This document shows, one piece after another, positions 8,028 through 14,650 of a stretch of DNA of 15,056 nt; within the stretch, counting starts at the first letter, position 1; every line of letters starts with the position of its first letter. The translations under genes were made by a program, and so were the position numbers. Origin of the DNA: CAZUTK01 sp964623265 (GTDB lineage: Bacteria; Electryoneota; B3-LCP); NCBI GenBank assembly GCA_964623265.1, contig CAZUTK010000066.1, positions 1 to 15,056 of the forward strand, written 5' to 3'. The notes under the pieces were generated by a model that did no database searches, was not told the DNA's origin, and was given only the letters and a program-made list of their open reading frames with translations.

Positions 8028-8240
8028 ATGAATCCAATGGATATAACGATCATTGTCAAAGGGATGACCTGCGGCGGCTGCGAAAGAGCCGTGGAACGCG
8101 CCTTGAGCCAGGTGGACGGCGTGATCTCCGCAAAGGCATCCATGCAGGAAGAGCGGGTCGCCGTGACCTACGACGCGGATCTCACGGATGCGGAGAAGCT
8201 GCGGCGAGCGATTGCGGAGGCGGGCTATACGCCGGGGTGA
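8028..8240 (+). CDS. Heavy-metal-associated (HMA) domain protein, CopZ-like
   Basis: A 70-residue single-domain protein of the ferredoxin-like HMA fold, which carries Cu(I) or similar soft metals. The binding motif is GMTCGGCE, with Cys15 and Cys18. The rest follows the family pattern (VERALSQVDGVISAKASMQEERVAVTYDADLTDAEKL split across strands and helices, ending AEAGYTPG). ATG 8028 has GGGA five bases upstream. A 9-bp tandem duplication (GAATCCAAT, 8021-8038) covers the start and provides a second in-frame ATG at 8037. It ends the sigma/anti-sigma/HtrA-like gene series, 21 bp after the lipoprotein, and a terminator follows. Its partner (a P-type ATPase or a metalloregulator) is not in the window, so whether it is a chaperone or a sensor is open. 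Confidence 0.9.
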   Translation: MNPMDITIIVKGMTCGGCERAVERALSQVDGVISAKASMQEERVAVTYDADLTDAEKLRRAIAEAGYTPG

Positions 8241-8284
8241 GGCGTTCCGCCTCGGGGAAAAAGCGGCTTTCCCAGCCGTTTTTT
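8239..8284 (+). terminator. Intrinsic terminator after the HMA gene, with a second hairpin in front
   Basis: CGGCT-TTCCC-AGCCG (8264-8278) is followed directly by six T (8279-8284) and preceded by an A-run that can extend the stem. A further hairpin GAGGC-GTTCC-GCCTC occupies 8239-8253. Together they should end the sigma operon before purN. Confidence 0.8.
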
Positions 8285-8329
8285 CATGCTCGGACGCGGC
8301 GTTCTGTTTTCATTTTACTCAACATCTGG

Positions 8330-8358
8330 TTGACAATGAAGCGAAATATGAGTATATT
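8330..8358 (+). promoter_or_regulatory. Sigma-70-type promoter of purN-purH
   Basis: TTGACA (8330-8335), a perfect -35, is followed after 17 bp by TATATT (8353-8358). Transcription would start near 8365, about 60 nt before purN. Confidence 0.8.
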
Positions 8359-8423
8359 ACGCTGTTCGGAAATAGCCTGCCGAGCCGCATCGTCATCTGT
8401 TTGCACTTGAACCGTCGGCTTTC

Positions 8424-9044
8424 ATGATTCACCTTGCCGCCTTCGCCTCGGGGCGGGGATCCAACTTCTCTGCGATCCACGAACATCTCCTCCGCCGCGC
8501 TCTGCCCGCGCGCTACGCGCTGGTCATCAGTGATCGTTCCCGCCCGCCCGTCGCAGACATTGCGCTGGGGTACGGCATCCCCTTCCTGCATCTGAACGCG
8601 AAGAATTTTCCTTCGCCGGAAGACTACGCGGCTCGGCTGATCCGCGAGCTGGAGGCGTATCAGGTGGAATGGATCACTCTGGCGGGGTATCTGAAGCTGA
8701 TCCCGGCGCAGGTGGTGCGTCGCTATTCGGGGAGGATGCTGAACATCCACCCGGCTCTGCTGCCGTCCTTCGGCGGCGCCGGAATGTACGGGGAGCGCGT
8801 CCATCAGGCGGTGCTGGACTCCGGCGTGAAGGTCTCGGGTGCCACGGTGCACTTCGTGGACGAGGAATACGACCGCGGGCCGATCATCCTGCAGGAGACC
8901 GTCCCGGTTTACTTCGAAGATACGGTGGAAACGCTGGCGCACCGGGTGCTGGAAGTGGAGCACCGGATTTACCCGCGGGCGGTGGAGCTGGCGGTCACCG
9001 ACAAGCTGAGAATCCACGGGCGGCGGGTTCAGATTCTGCCCTGA
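8424..9044 (+). CDS. purN: Phosphoribosylglycinamide formyltransferase (PurN, folate-dependent)
   Basis: PurN transfers a formyl group from 10-formyltetrahydrofolate to glycinamide ribonucleotide, an early step of de novo purine synthesis in the cytosol. The 206-residue protein shows the phosphate-binding loop ASGRGSNF (8-15). Catalytic Asn107 and His109 lie in LNIHPALLPSFGGAGMYG, and Asp146 lies in VDEEYDRGPIILQE. These correspond to N106, H108 and D144 of the Escherichia coli enzyme. Length fits the family (about 190-220). The start ATG 8424 gives the typical opening MIHLAAFASGRGSN; no clear ribosome binding site precedes it. It is followed 16 bp later by purH, which acts later in the same pathway and uses the same cofactor, so the two form an operon behind the promoter at 8330. 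Confidence 0.96.
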   Translation: MIHLAAFASGRGSNFSAIHEHLLRRALPARYALVISDRSRPPVADIALGYGIPFLHLNAKNFPSPEDYAARLIRELEAYQVEWITLAGYLKLIPAQVVRRYSGRMLNIHPALLPSFGGAGMYGERVHQAVLDSGVKVSGATVHFVDEEYDRGPIILQETVPVYFEDTVETLAHRVLEVEHRIYPRAVELAVTDKLRIHGRRVQILP

Positions 9045-9060
9045 ATCGGAGGATACCGTT

Positions 9061-10614
9061 ATGAAGATTCATCGAGCGTTGCTATCCGTTTACGACAAAA
9101 CCGGCGTCGTAGAATTCGCCCGCAAGCTGGCGGATCTCGGGATCACGATCCTATCCACCGGCGGGACGGCGACGGCGCTGCAGCAGGCGGGCGTCCCGCA
9201 TCGGCGAGTGGATGCGGTGACTTCCTTTCCGGAGATCCTCGGGGGGAGGGTCAAGACCCTGCATCCCGCGATCCATGCGGGCATCCTCTTCCGGCGGGAT
9301 CTGGAAGAGGATCACAAGACGCTGGCGGAGCTGGGCATCGAACCGATTGATCTGGTGGCGGTGAACCTCTACCCGTTCGCGCGCACGGCGGCGGATCCGC
9401 ACGCCGAAGCGGAGACTGTGATCGAGATGATTGACATCGGCGGACCGGCGATGCTGCGCAGCGCCGCCAAGAATCATCGCTGGGTGCTGCCCATCTGCCG
9501 ACCGGCGCGCTACGACGACGTCATCCGCGCTCTGGAAGCCGGCGAAGTGACCGACGCCTTCCGCCGCGAACTGGCTGCGGAAGCCTTCGACCACACCGCT
9601 CAATACGACCGCGCCGTGGCCGCCTATCTTTCCGGGGGGAGCGCCGCGGGCGGTCCGGAAGAATTTCCGGAAGATCTGATCCTGCATTTCCATAAATTTC
9701 AGCCGCTGCGCTACGGCGAAAATCCGCATCAAAAAGCGGCGTTTTACCTCCCCGGGCATGAAGCGGCGGCGTTTCAACAGCTGGGGGGCAAGGAGCTCTC
9801 CTATAATAACTTTCTCGATCTGGATGCGGCGGCGGGGCTGGTGCATGAATTTGAAGAACCCTGCGTGGCGCTGCTCAAGCACACCGTTCCCTGCGGAGTG
9901 GCGGCGGGCGGGGATCTGGTGGACTGCTATCGGCGCGCGTTCGCCACGGATCAGTCCAGTCCCTTCGGCGGGATCGTAGGGGTCAATCGGCCGGTGAGCG
10001 CGGCTCTGGCGGCGGAACTGGCGGAGGTTTTCTACGAAGTCATCGTCGCGCCGGATTATGAAGAAGAGGCGCTGGAGATCCTCCGGAAGAAGAAGAACCT
10101 GCGCCTGGTCAAGCTCTGGAAGGCGCCGTCGTTAGGACGCGAACTGCGCAGCGCGTTCGGCGGTTTGCTGGCTCAAGACCGCGACCGGATCACCTCGAAT
10201 GCGAGATCATGGCGCACCGTGACGAAGCGGCTTCCCACCGAGACGGAACTCCGGGCGCTCGAGTTCGCTTGGAAGGTGGCGCGCTGGGCGAAATCGAACG
10301 CGGTCGTCTTCACCGACGGCGAAGCCGGAAACGAACATCGGACGCTGGGGATCGGCCTGGGGCAGACGTCGCGGGTGGACGCGGTGGAGCTGGCGGTGGC
10401 GCGGTCGGAAAAGTACGGGACGGATCTGCGGGGTTCGGTGGCGGCGTCGGACGCCTTTTTCCCCTTCGCGGACGGGGCGGAAGCCGTTCTGGAAGCGGGG
10501 GCGACGGCGATCGTCCAGCCGGGCGGATCGGTGCGCGACGCGGAAGTCATCGCCGCCTGCGACCAGCGCGGCGCGGCGATGGTATTCACTGGAGAAAGGC
10601 ATTTCCGGCATTAA
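9061..10614 (+). CDS. purH: Bifunctional AICAR transformylase / IMP cyclohydrolase (PurH)
   Basis: PurH carries out the last two steps of IMP synthesis. The 517-residue protein is full length. The N-terminal cyclohydrolase domain (about 1-200) has LLSVYDKTGVVEFARKLADLG, here split by family motifs STGGTA and GGRVKTLHPAIHAGIL. The C-terminal transformylase domain has LRYGENPHQKAAFY, SYNNFLDLDAA, LKHTVPCGVA with the catalytic Lys-His pair, SPFGGIVGVNR, AKSNAVVF, GLGQTSRVDAVELA, DAFFPFADG, and the conserved C-terminus MVFTGERHFRH. A strong ribosome binding site GGAGGA lies shortly before ATG 9061. The last 48 bp of the gene plus one more base (10567-10615) recur at 12687-12735, beyond an AT-rich restriction-modification island, so the present 3' end may have arrived with that island. 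Confidence 0.97.
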   Translation: MKIHRALLSVYDKTGVVEFARKLADLGITILSTGGTATALQQAGVPHRRVDAVTSFPEILGGRVKTLHPAIHAGILFRRDLEEDHKTLAELGIEPIDLVAVNLYPFARTAADPHAEAETVIEMIDIGGPAMLRSAAKNHRWVLPICRPARYDDVIRALEAGEVTDAFRRELAAEAFDHTAQYDRAVAAYLSGGSAAGGPEEFPEDLILHFHKFQPLRYGENPHQKAAFYLPGHEAAAFQQLGGKELSYNNFLDLDAAAGLVHEFEEPCVALLKHTVPCGVAAGGDLVDCYRRAFATDQSSPFGGIVGVNRPVSAALAAELAEVFYEVIVAPDYEEEALEILRKKKNLRLVKLWKAPSLGRELRSAFGGLLAQDRDRITSNARSWRTVTKRLPTETELRALEFAWKVARWAKSNAVVFTDGEAGNEHRTLGIGLGQTSRVDAVELAVARSEKYGTDLRGSVAASDAFFPFADGAEAVLEAGATAIVQPGGSVRDAEVIAACDQRGAAMVFTGERHFRH

Positions 10615-10615
10615 G
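10567..10615. repeat. Left copy of 49-bp direct repeat (purH 3' end), island boundary
   Basis: The last 16 codons of purH, including its TAA stop plus one base, match 12687-12735 at 45 of 49 positions in the same orientation. The match stops within one base of the stop codon, and AT-rich sequence begins directly after it. This is the layout of an attL-like junction or of a recombination joint in the purH tail. Confidence 0.9.
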
Positions 10616-10624
10616 GAGCGAAAG

Positions 10625-11390
10625 ATGAACGACTTTGTTTAATTCAAACAGCGAAAGCAATTATTCCCTCGGTGGATGAAATTTTGGATGCGGTGTGGGA
10701 AAACTTACAGTTGAAACCGGATCAAATCAGAAATAATTTCGGTCAAATCTTAATAGACATTGACTCTAATGCCTGGAGATTGTTTTAAGAATATCAGGAA
10801 AAAGCTATGAATCATTTAGCAAAGAAATGGCTTAGCAATCAAAGAATGGATGTAAGGAATAGGTTAGAAAATATTTTGTCACAAGAAGGTTGGAAAGCTT
10901 TCTAAATGAAGCTTCAAAACTATTTGCGGAATTTGGAACTATTGTATGCAAGTTTGAAAAAGATCTTGGAAACATGCGTAAAGCGCGAGGCGGAAGCACA
11001 TTTGAAAAGGCTGTCATGAAATTATTGAATGTGCTGAGAATCCAAAACGAAAAACCGCGCGGAAGGAGAAAAGCGGAGCTGGCTCGAATTGATATCGTGA
11101 TTCCAACGATGGATACAGCCCTCGAAACACCGGATCGCGTTATATTTCTCGCTTGTAAACGAACTTTTGCTGAAAGATGGAAACAGGAAATACCGCCTGG
11201 TGCAAGAATAAATTGGCGAATTTACTTATTAACAATAGACCAGAAAATTACAGAAAGCAAGGCAAATGAAATTCACGAACGCAGTCTCGTTGCTTTTATC
11301 AGGAATGAATTAAAACAAAATGATAGCTTGCGAAATATGGCTTGGATGCGAAGTTTAAACGATCTGCCAGGGGAGCTTGAAAGGCGATGA
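10625..11390 (+). pseudogene. Broken type II restriction endonuclease, PD-(D/E)XK-like
   Basis: Reading begins at ATG 10625 (MNDFV), then shifts frame near 10637-10641. It continues LIQTAKAIIPSVDEILDAVW to an in-frame TAA at 10786-10788, resumes in the same frame EYQEKAMNHLAKKWLSNQRM, and shifts again near 10898-10902 into the frame that runs to 11390. The longest intact piece is 10890-11390 (166 codons from a TTG). It contains RKAELARIDIVIP, VIFLACKRTFAERWKQE and INWRIYLLTIDQKI. The CKRTxxERWKQ phrase with an upstream Asp is, as I recall, typical of a group of type II endonucleases of PD-(D/E)XK fold. Restored length is about 255 residues. Each frameshift is repaired by adding one T. Its end overlaps the methyltransferase start as ATGA, the usual coupling of a restriction-modification pair. 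The recognition site is unknown. Confidence 0.7.
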
Positions 11391-12670
11391 AGCAGGAAAC
11401 ACTTTTCGCGCAACAACCCGCACGAAGAAGCCCAGAAATTCCGATTGTGCAGGCTCTACCCTATAAAAGAGTCCGCGATGCTTCTTGGGATTTCACCGGT
11501 GTGAAAGCCTCGAGCGGCGTCTATGGTATTCATCCGTATCCTGCTATGTTTCACTACTTAGTTGTTCGTAGACTTTTGAAAGCATTTTCAAAAGAGGGCG
11601 CCTGGGTATTGGATCCATTCATGGGTTCTGGTGTAGTTGCTGTGGAATGTCTACTAGCAAATCGGAACTTCGTTGGTTGGGATATTAATCCTTTGGCGCT
11701 GATGATCACAGAAGCGAGACTCACATCCGAAACCTCTTCAACTCTTTTACAAAAAATAGATGAAATTGAAGAAGATTTCAAAAAGGACACATCCATCCAG
11801 GTTAATTTTCCGAATATTGACTACTGGTTTGAAACGGAAATTATTTCTGACTTGTCGCGGCTGAGGCTGGCAATATCAAGACTCGATAAGGAACATATCA
11901 AGAGTTTTTTAATGTCGCTTTTTCTGAAACTGTAAGAAGGGTTACAAAGACTCGCTTCAACGAGTTCAAGCTTCTGCGGAAAAAAACCGAAAATAATCAT
12001 ATTGGAACATTTAAAACTTTCAAAAATATATGTTTGAAGAATATCGGTTCACTCTTAGAATTTTATGGCAATAATCCACGCACGAATATAAAAATGCAAT
12101 TAATACAAGGCAATATTTTATCGAATTTAGCTGAATTCGATAGAAGTTTCGATTTAGTGCTCACCTCGCCGCCATATAGTGATTCAAGAACTACTGTGGC
12201 ATATGGTCAATTTTCCAGATTATCCTTGCGTTGGCTGGGCATAGATGAATATGTGGATCGGACTTCATTGGGCGGCAAAGCAAAAAAATATCGGAAGGAT
12301 TGCCCTCCAAAATTTTATATAATACGCTCGATTCAATCTCAATAAAAGACATGAAAAGAGCGATGGATGTTTTCGCATTTTACAGCGACTTATTTACTGG
12401 CGTAAAAAACATCTCGGAAAAAGTAGCACCCGGCGGTTTCGTCTGCTTTGTTGTTGGGAATAGAAGAGTACGCGGTATAGAACTTCCCACAAATAAAATC
12501 TGTGCCGATTTTTTGAGAATCAAGGTTTCGAACATAAAGAAACGATTATCCGCTCTATTTCCAACAAGCGGATGCCGCTCGAGAATTCACCATCCAATGT
12601 GAAAGGTGAAACAGATGCAACTATGACGTCAGAATATATCGTCATCTTAGAAAAAAATAAGTCAATATAG
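11387..12670 (+). pseudogene. Broken DNA methyltransferase (SPPY type) of the restriction-modification pair
   Basis: Four pieces in successive frames join into one protein of about 428 residues. Piece one, 11387-11910, has WDFTGVKASSGVYGIHPYPA and the AdoMet-binding motif LDPFMGSGVVAVE with WDINPLA. Piece two, 11911-12300, reads NVAFSETVRRVTKTRFNEF and then the catalytic motif VLTSPPYSD. Piece three, 12300-12514, has KVAPGGFVCFVVGNRRVRG. Piece four, 12515-12670, reads ENQGFEHKETIIRSISNKRM, ending at TAG 12668-12670. SPPY is the catalytic motif of amino (mostly N4-cytosine) methyltransferases, here placed after motif I. The three breaks fall in T-runs or TT near 11905-11910, 12300 and 12509-12514, each repaired by one extra T. 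The first 182-codon piece lacks the catalytic motif, so methylation activity should be lost unless frameshifting rescues it. Confidence 0.8.
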
Positions 12671-12686
12671 TAACTGAATACTTCGC

Positions 12687-12735
12687 CGCGGCGCGGCGAT
12701 GGTGTTCACCGGAGATTGGCATTTCCGGCATTAAG
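12687..12735. repeat. Right copy of 49-bp direct repeat (purH tail remnant), island boundary
   Basis: This is a displaced copy of the purH 3' end, including a stop codon, ending 67 bp before mreB. Against the left copy there are two silent changes (Val and Thr codons). Two adjacent changes turn Glu-Arg into Asp-Trp, so it would encode MVFTGDWHFRH. Silent differences suggest that it once evolved as part of a purH gene rather than arising by recent duplication. Confidence 0.9.
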
Positions 12736-12742
12736 ATACAAT
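12716..12742 (+). promoter_or_regulatory. Weak candidate promoter for mreBCD, overlapping the right repeat
   Basis: TTGGCA (12716-12721) and TACAAT (12737-12742) are 15 bp apart, shorter than the preferred 17. The -35-like TTGG exists only because the right repeat differs from purH at 12716-12717. A start near 12750 would give a leader of about 55 nt. Confidence 0.25.
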
Positions 12743-12802
12743 TGTCAAGAGCCGAAACAATAAATAGGCGACTGGCATCCATCAGACTGAAGGCAGCCTC
12801 AC

Positions 12803-13822
12803 ATGTTTTCTTTTTTCAGCATGTTTTCTTCGGACATCGCCATTGACCTGGGCACGGCGAATACGCTGGTCTATGTCAAAGGCAAAGGGATCATGGTGCG
12901 CGAACCGTCCATCGTGGCGGTGCGTATGTCGGACAAGAAGGAGATCGCCATCGGGCACGAAGCCCGCGCCATGATGGGCAAGACGCATCCGGACATCCAA
13001 GTCGTGCGCCCCATGAAGGACGGGGTGATTGACGACGACGAAGTCGCCGAAGTGATGATCCGGGCGTTCATCCGCCGGGTGCATAAGAACCGACTGGTGC
13101 GGCCGATGGTAATCGTCTGCGTGCCTTCGGGGGTGACCAAATCCGAAAAGCGCATCATCCGCAACTCGGCCGAACAGGCAGGCGCGCGCGAAGTGCACCT
13201 GATCGCCGAACCGATGGCGGCGGCGCTGGGTGTGGGGCTGCCGGTGCTGGAACCGATGGGCAATATGGTGATTGACATCGGCGGCGGGACAACGGAAATC
13301 GCGGTGATTTCGCTGGGCGGGATCGTCAACGACACTTCCATCCGCATCGGCGGGGACGAGATGGACGAAGCCATCGTCCAGTTTATGCGGCGCAATTACA
13401 ACCTGCTAATCGGCGACCGCACGGCGGAGGAGATCAAGTGCACCATCGGGTCGGCGATGCCGTTGGAACAGGAACTGACCATGATCGCCAAGGGGCGCGA
13501 CCTGATCGCGGGCATCCCCAAGGGGATCGAGATCAGTTCGGTGGAGATCCGAGAGGCGCTGGCGGAACCGGTGGGCGCCGTCGTGGACGCGCTGAAGGTG
13601 TCGCTGGAGAAAACACCGCCGGAACTGGCGGCGGACATCCGCGACCGGGGCATCATCCTGACGGGCGGCAGCTCCCTCTTAAAGGGGCTGGACCGGCGGC
13701 TGCGGGAAGAGACCAGCCTGCCCATCAACATCGCCGACGATCCGCTCACCTGCGTGGTACGGGGGACGGCGAAGGTGCTGGAAGAATTCGGCACCTATGA
13801 GAGGGTCTTGCTGAAGGGGTAG
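12803..13822 (+). CDS. mreB: Rod shape-determining protein MreB
   Basis: MreB is a bacterial actin that forms membrane-bound filaments and organises side-wall peptidoglycan synthesis with MreC, MreD, RodA and PBP2. The 339-residue protein is full length. It begins with a hydrophobic amphipathic-type lead (MFSFFSMFSSD) for membrane binding. Actin-fold signatures follow: phosphate loop DLGTANTLVYVKGKG, VCVPSGVTKSEKR, LIAEPMAAALGVGLPV, second phosphate loop IDIGGGTTEIAVISLGG, and adenosine motif LTGGSSLLKGLDRRL. ATG 12803 follows an AAGG at a spacing of about nine. It is followed three bases after its stop by mreC, so translation is coupled. The gene now starts just after the purH-tail repeat; before the island arrived it probably lay directly behind purH. 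Confidence 0.97.
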   Translation: MFSFFSMFSSDIAIDLGTANTLVYVKGKGIMVREPSIVAVRMSDKKEIAIGHEARAMMGKTHPDIQVVRPMKDGVIDDDEVAEVMIRAFIRRVHKNRLVRPMVIVCVPSGVTKSEKRIIRNSAEQAGAREVHLIAEPMAAALGVGLPVLEPMGNMVIDIGGGTTEIAVISLGGIVNDTSIRIGGDEMDEAIVQFMRRNYNLLIGDRTAEEIKCTIGSAMPLEQELTMIAKGRDLIAGIPKGIEISSVEIREALAEPVGAVVDALKVSLEKTPPELAADIRDRGIILTGGSSLLKGLDRRLREETSLPINIADDPLTCVVRGTAKVLEEFGTYERVLLKG

Positions 13823-13825
13823 AAC

Positions 13826-14650
13826 GTGGGGACGCGGTTCCGAGCGAGCTTCTGGGAGCGGTTCCATCTGGAGATGCTGGAGCCCTGGATCGCCCTGATG
13901 CTGGCGGTGATTCTCTCCCTCGTGCTGATGGCGACCAGCAACACGCAGGGCACCGAATCGGCTCGCAACCGCACCATGGATCTAGTGGAAGCGTTCGCCC
14001 GGCCTTTCAACATCATCCCCAACATCCTCCATCTGCAGGCGCAGAACACCCGTCTGCGGGCGGAAAACACCCGCTTGAAATTAGAGACTCTGCAGCAGCA
14101 GGAGGCACTTCGGGAGAATCAGCGCCTGCGGCGGCTCCTGGACTTCAAAGAAAAGACCCTTTTGCATCTGCATTCCGCCGAGGTCGTGGGCAAGAATCCG
14201 CTGCCCGGAGTGCGCTCGCTGTTGATCAACGCCGGATCCAATTCCGGCGTGCGCAAGCATGATGCGGTGGTCAATGATCAAGGCTTGGTGGGGAAGGTCG
14301 TGCGGGTCAGCGCGAACAACGCCGTGGTGCAGTTGTTGACCGACCGCAACTTGGGCGCCGCGGTTCGCCTGTCGAGCTGCCGTGCGGATGGAGTCACGTT
14401 CAGCGCCGGCGGGCAGCGCCTCATGCTGGAAGGGATCCCCAGCTCGGTGCCGGTGCGCCTGGGGGAAGTCGCCATATCCTCCGGGCTCGACGGCGTATTT
14501 CCGGAAGGCATCCCGGTCGGTCTGGTGATCCGCACGGAACGCAAGCCGGAAAATCTCTTTCTGGAGGTTGAAATCGAACCCGCAGTGGATTTCAATGCAG
14601 TGGAAGAGGTTTTCGTGGTGCAAGCGGAAACGGAACTCTTCCATCCATGA
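13826..14650 (+). CDS. mreC: Rod shape-determining protein MreC
   Basis: MreC is a bitopic inner-membrane protein whose periplasmic part stimulates the elongasome (PBP2-RodA) and links it to MreB. The 274-residue protein starts at GTG 13826 with an AAGGGG ribosome binding site that overlaps the end of mreB. One membrane helix lies near residues 18-38 (EPWIALMLAVILSLVLMATS). A coiled coil follows at about 68-112 (heptads in LQAQNTRLRAENTRLKLETL and RENQRLRRLLDF). Two beta domains complete it, with AGSNSGVRKHDAVVNDQGLVG, VVQLLTDRNLGAAVRL and SGLDGVFPEGIPVGLV, all typical of the family. Its stop overlaps the mreD start as ATGA. Confidence 0.95.
   Translation: MGTRFRASFWERFHLEMLEPWIALMLAVILSLVLMATSNTQGTESARNRTMDLVEAFARPFNIIPNILHLQAQNTRLRAENTRLKLETLQQQEALRENQRLRRLLDFKEKTLLHLHSAEVVGKNPLPGVRSLLINAGSNSGVRKHDAVVNDQGLVGKVVRVSANNAVVQLLTDRNLGAAVRLSSCRADGVTFSAGGQRLMLEGIPSSVPVRLGEVAISSGLDGVFPEGIPVGLVIRTERKPENLFLEVEIEPAVDFNAVEEVFVVQAETELFHP

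Larger units (their letters stand above)
10616..12686 (+). mobile_element. AT-rich restriction-modification island between direct repeats
   Basis: Composition changes abruptly at both purH-tail repeats. For example, 10321-10380 in purH has 41 G or C of 60, while 12061-12120 in the island has 16 of 60. The island holds only a decayed restriction endonuclease and its methyltransferase; no integrase, transposase or insertion sequence is visible. The mechanism of entry is therefore unknown. An integrative element that has lost its integrase, or homologous recombination through a purH fragment, are both possible. Confidence 0.75.

Noticed and set aside
10616..12686. Insertion sequence or prophage fragment in the AT-rich island
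   Set aside because: No transposase, integrase or phage gene can be read in any frame, and no terminal inverted repeats were found; only the restriction-modification pair is present.
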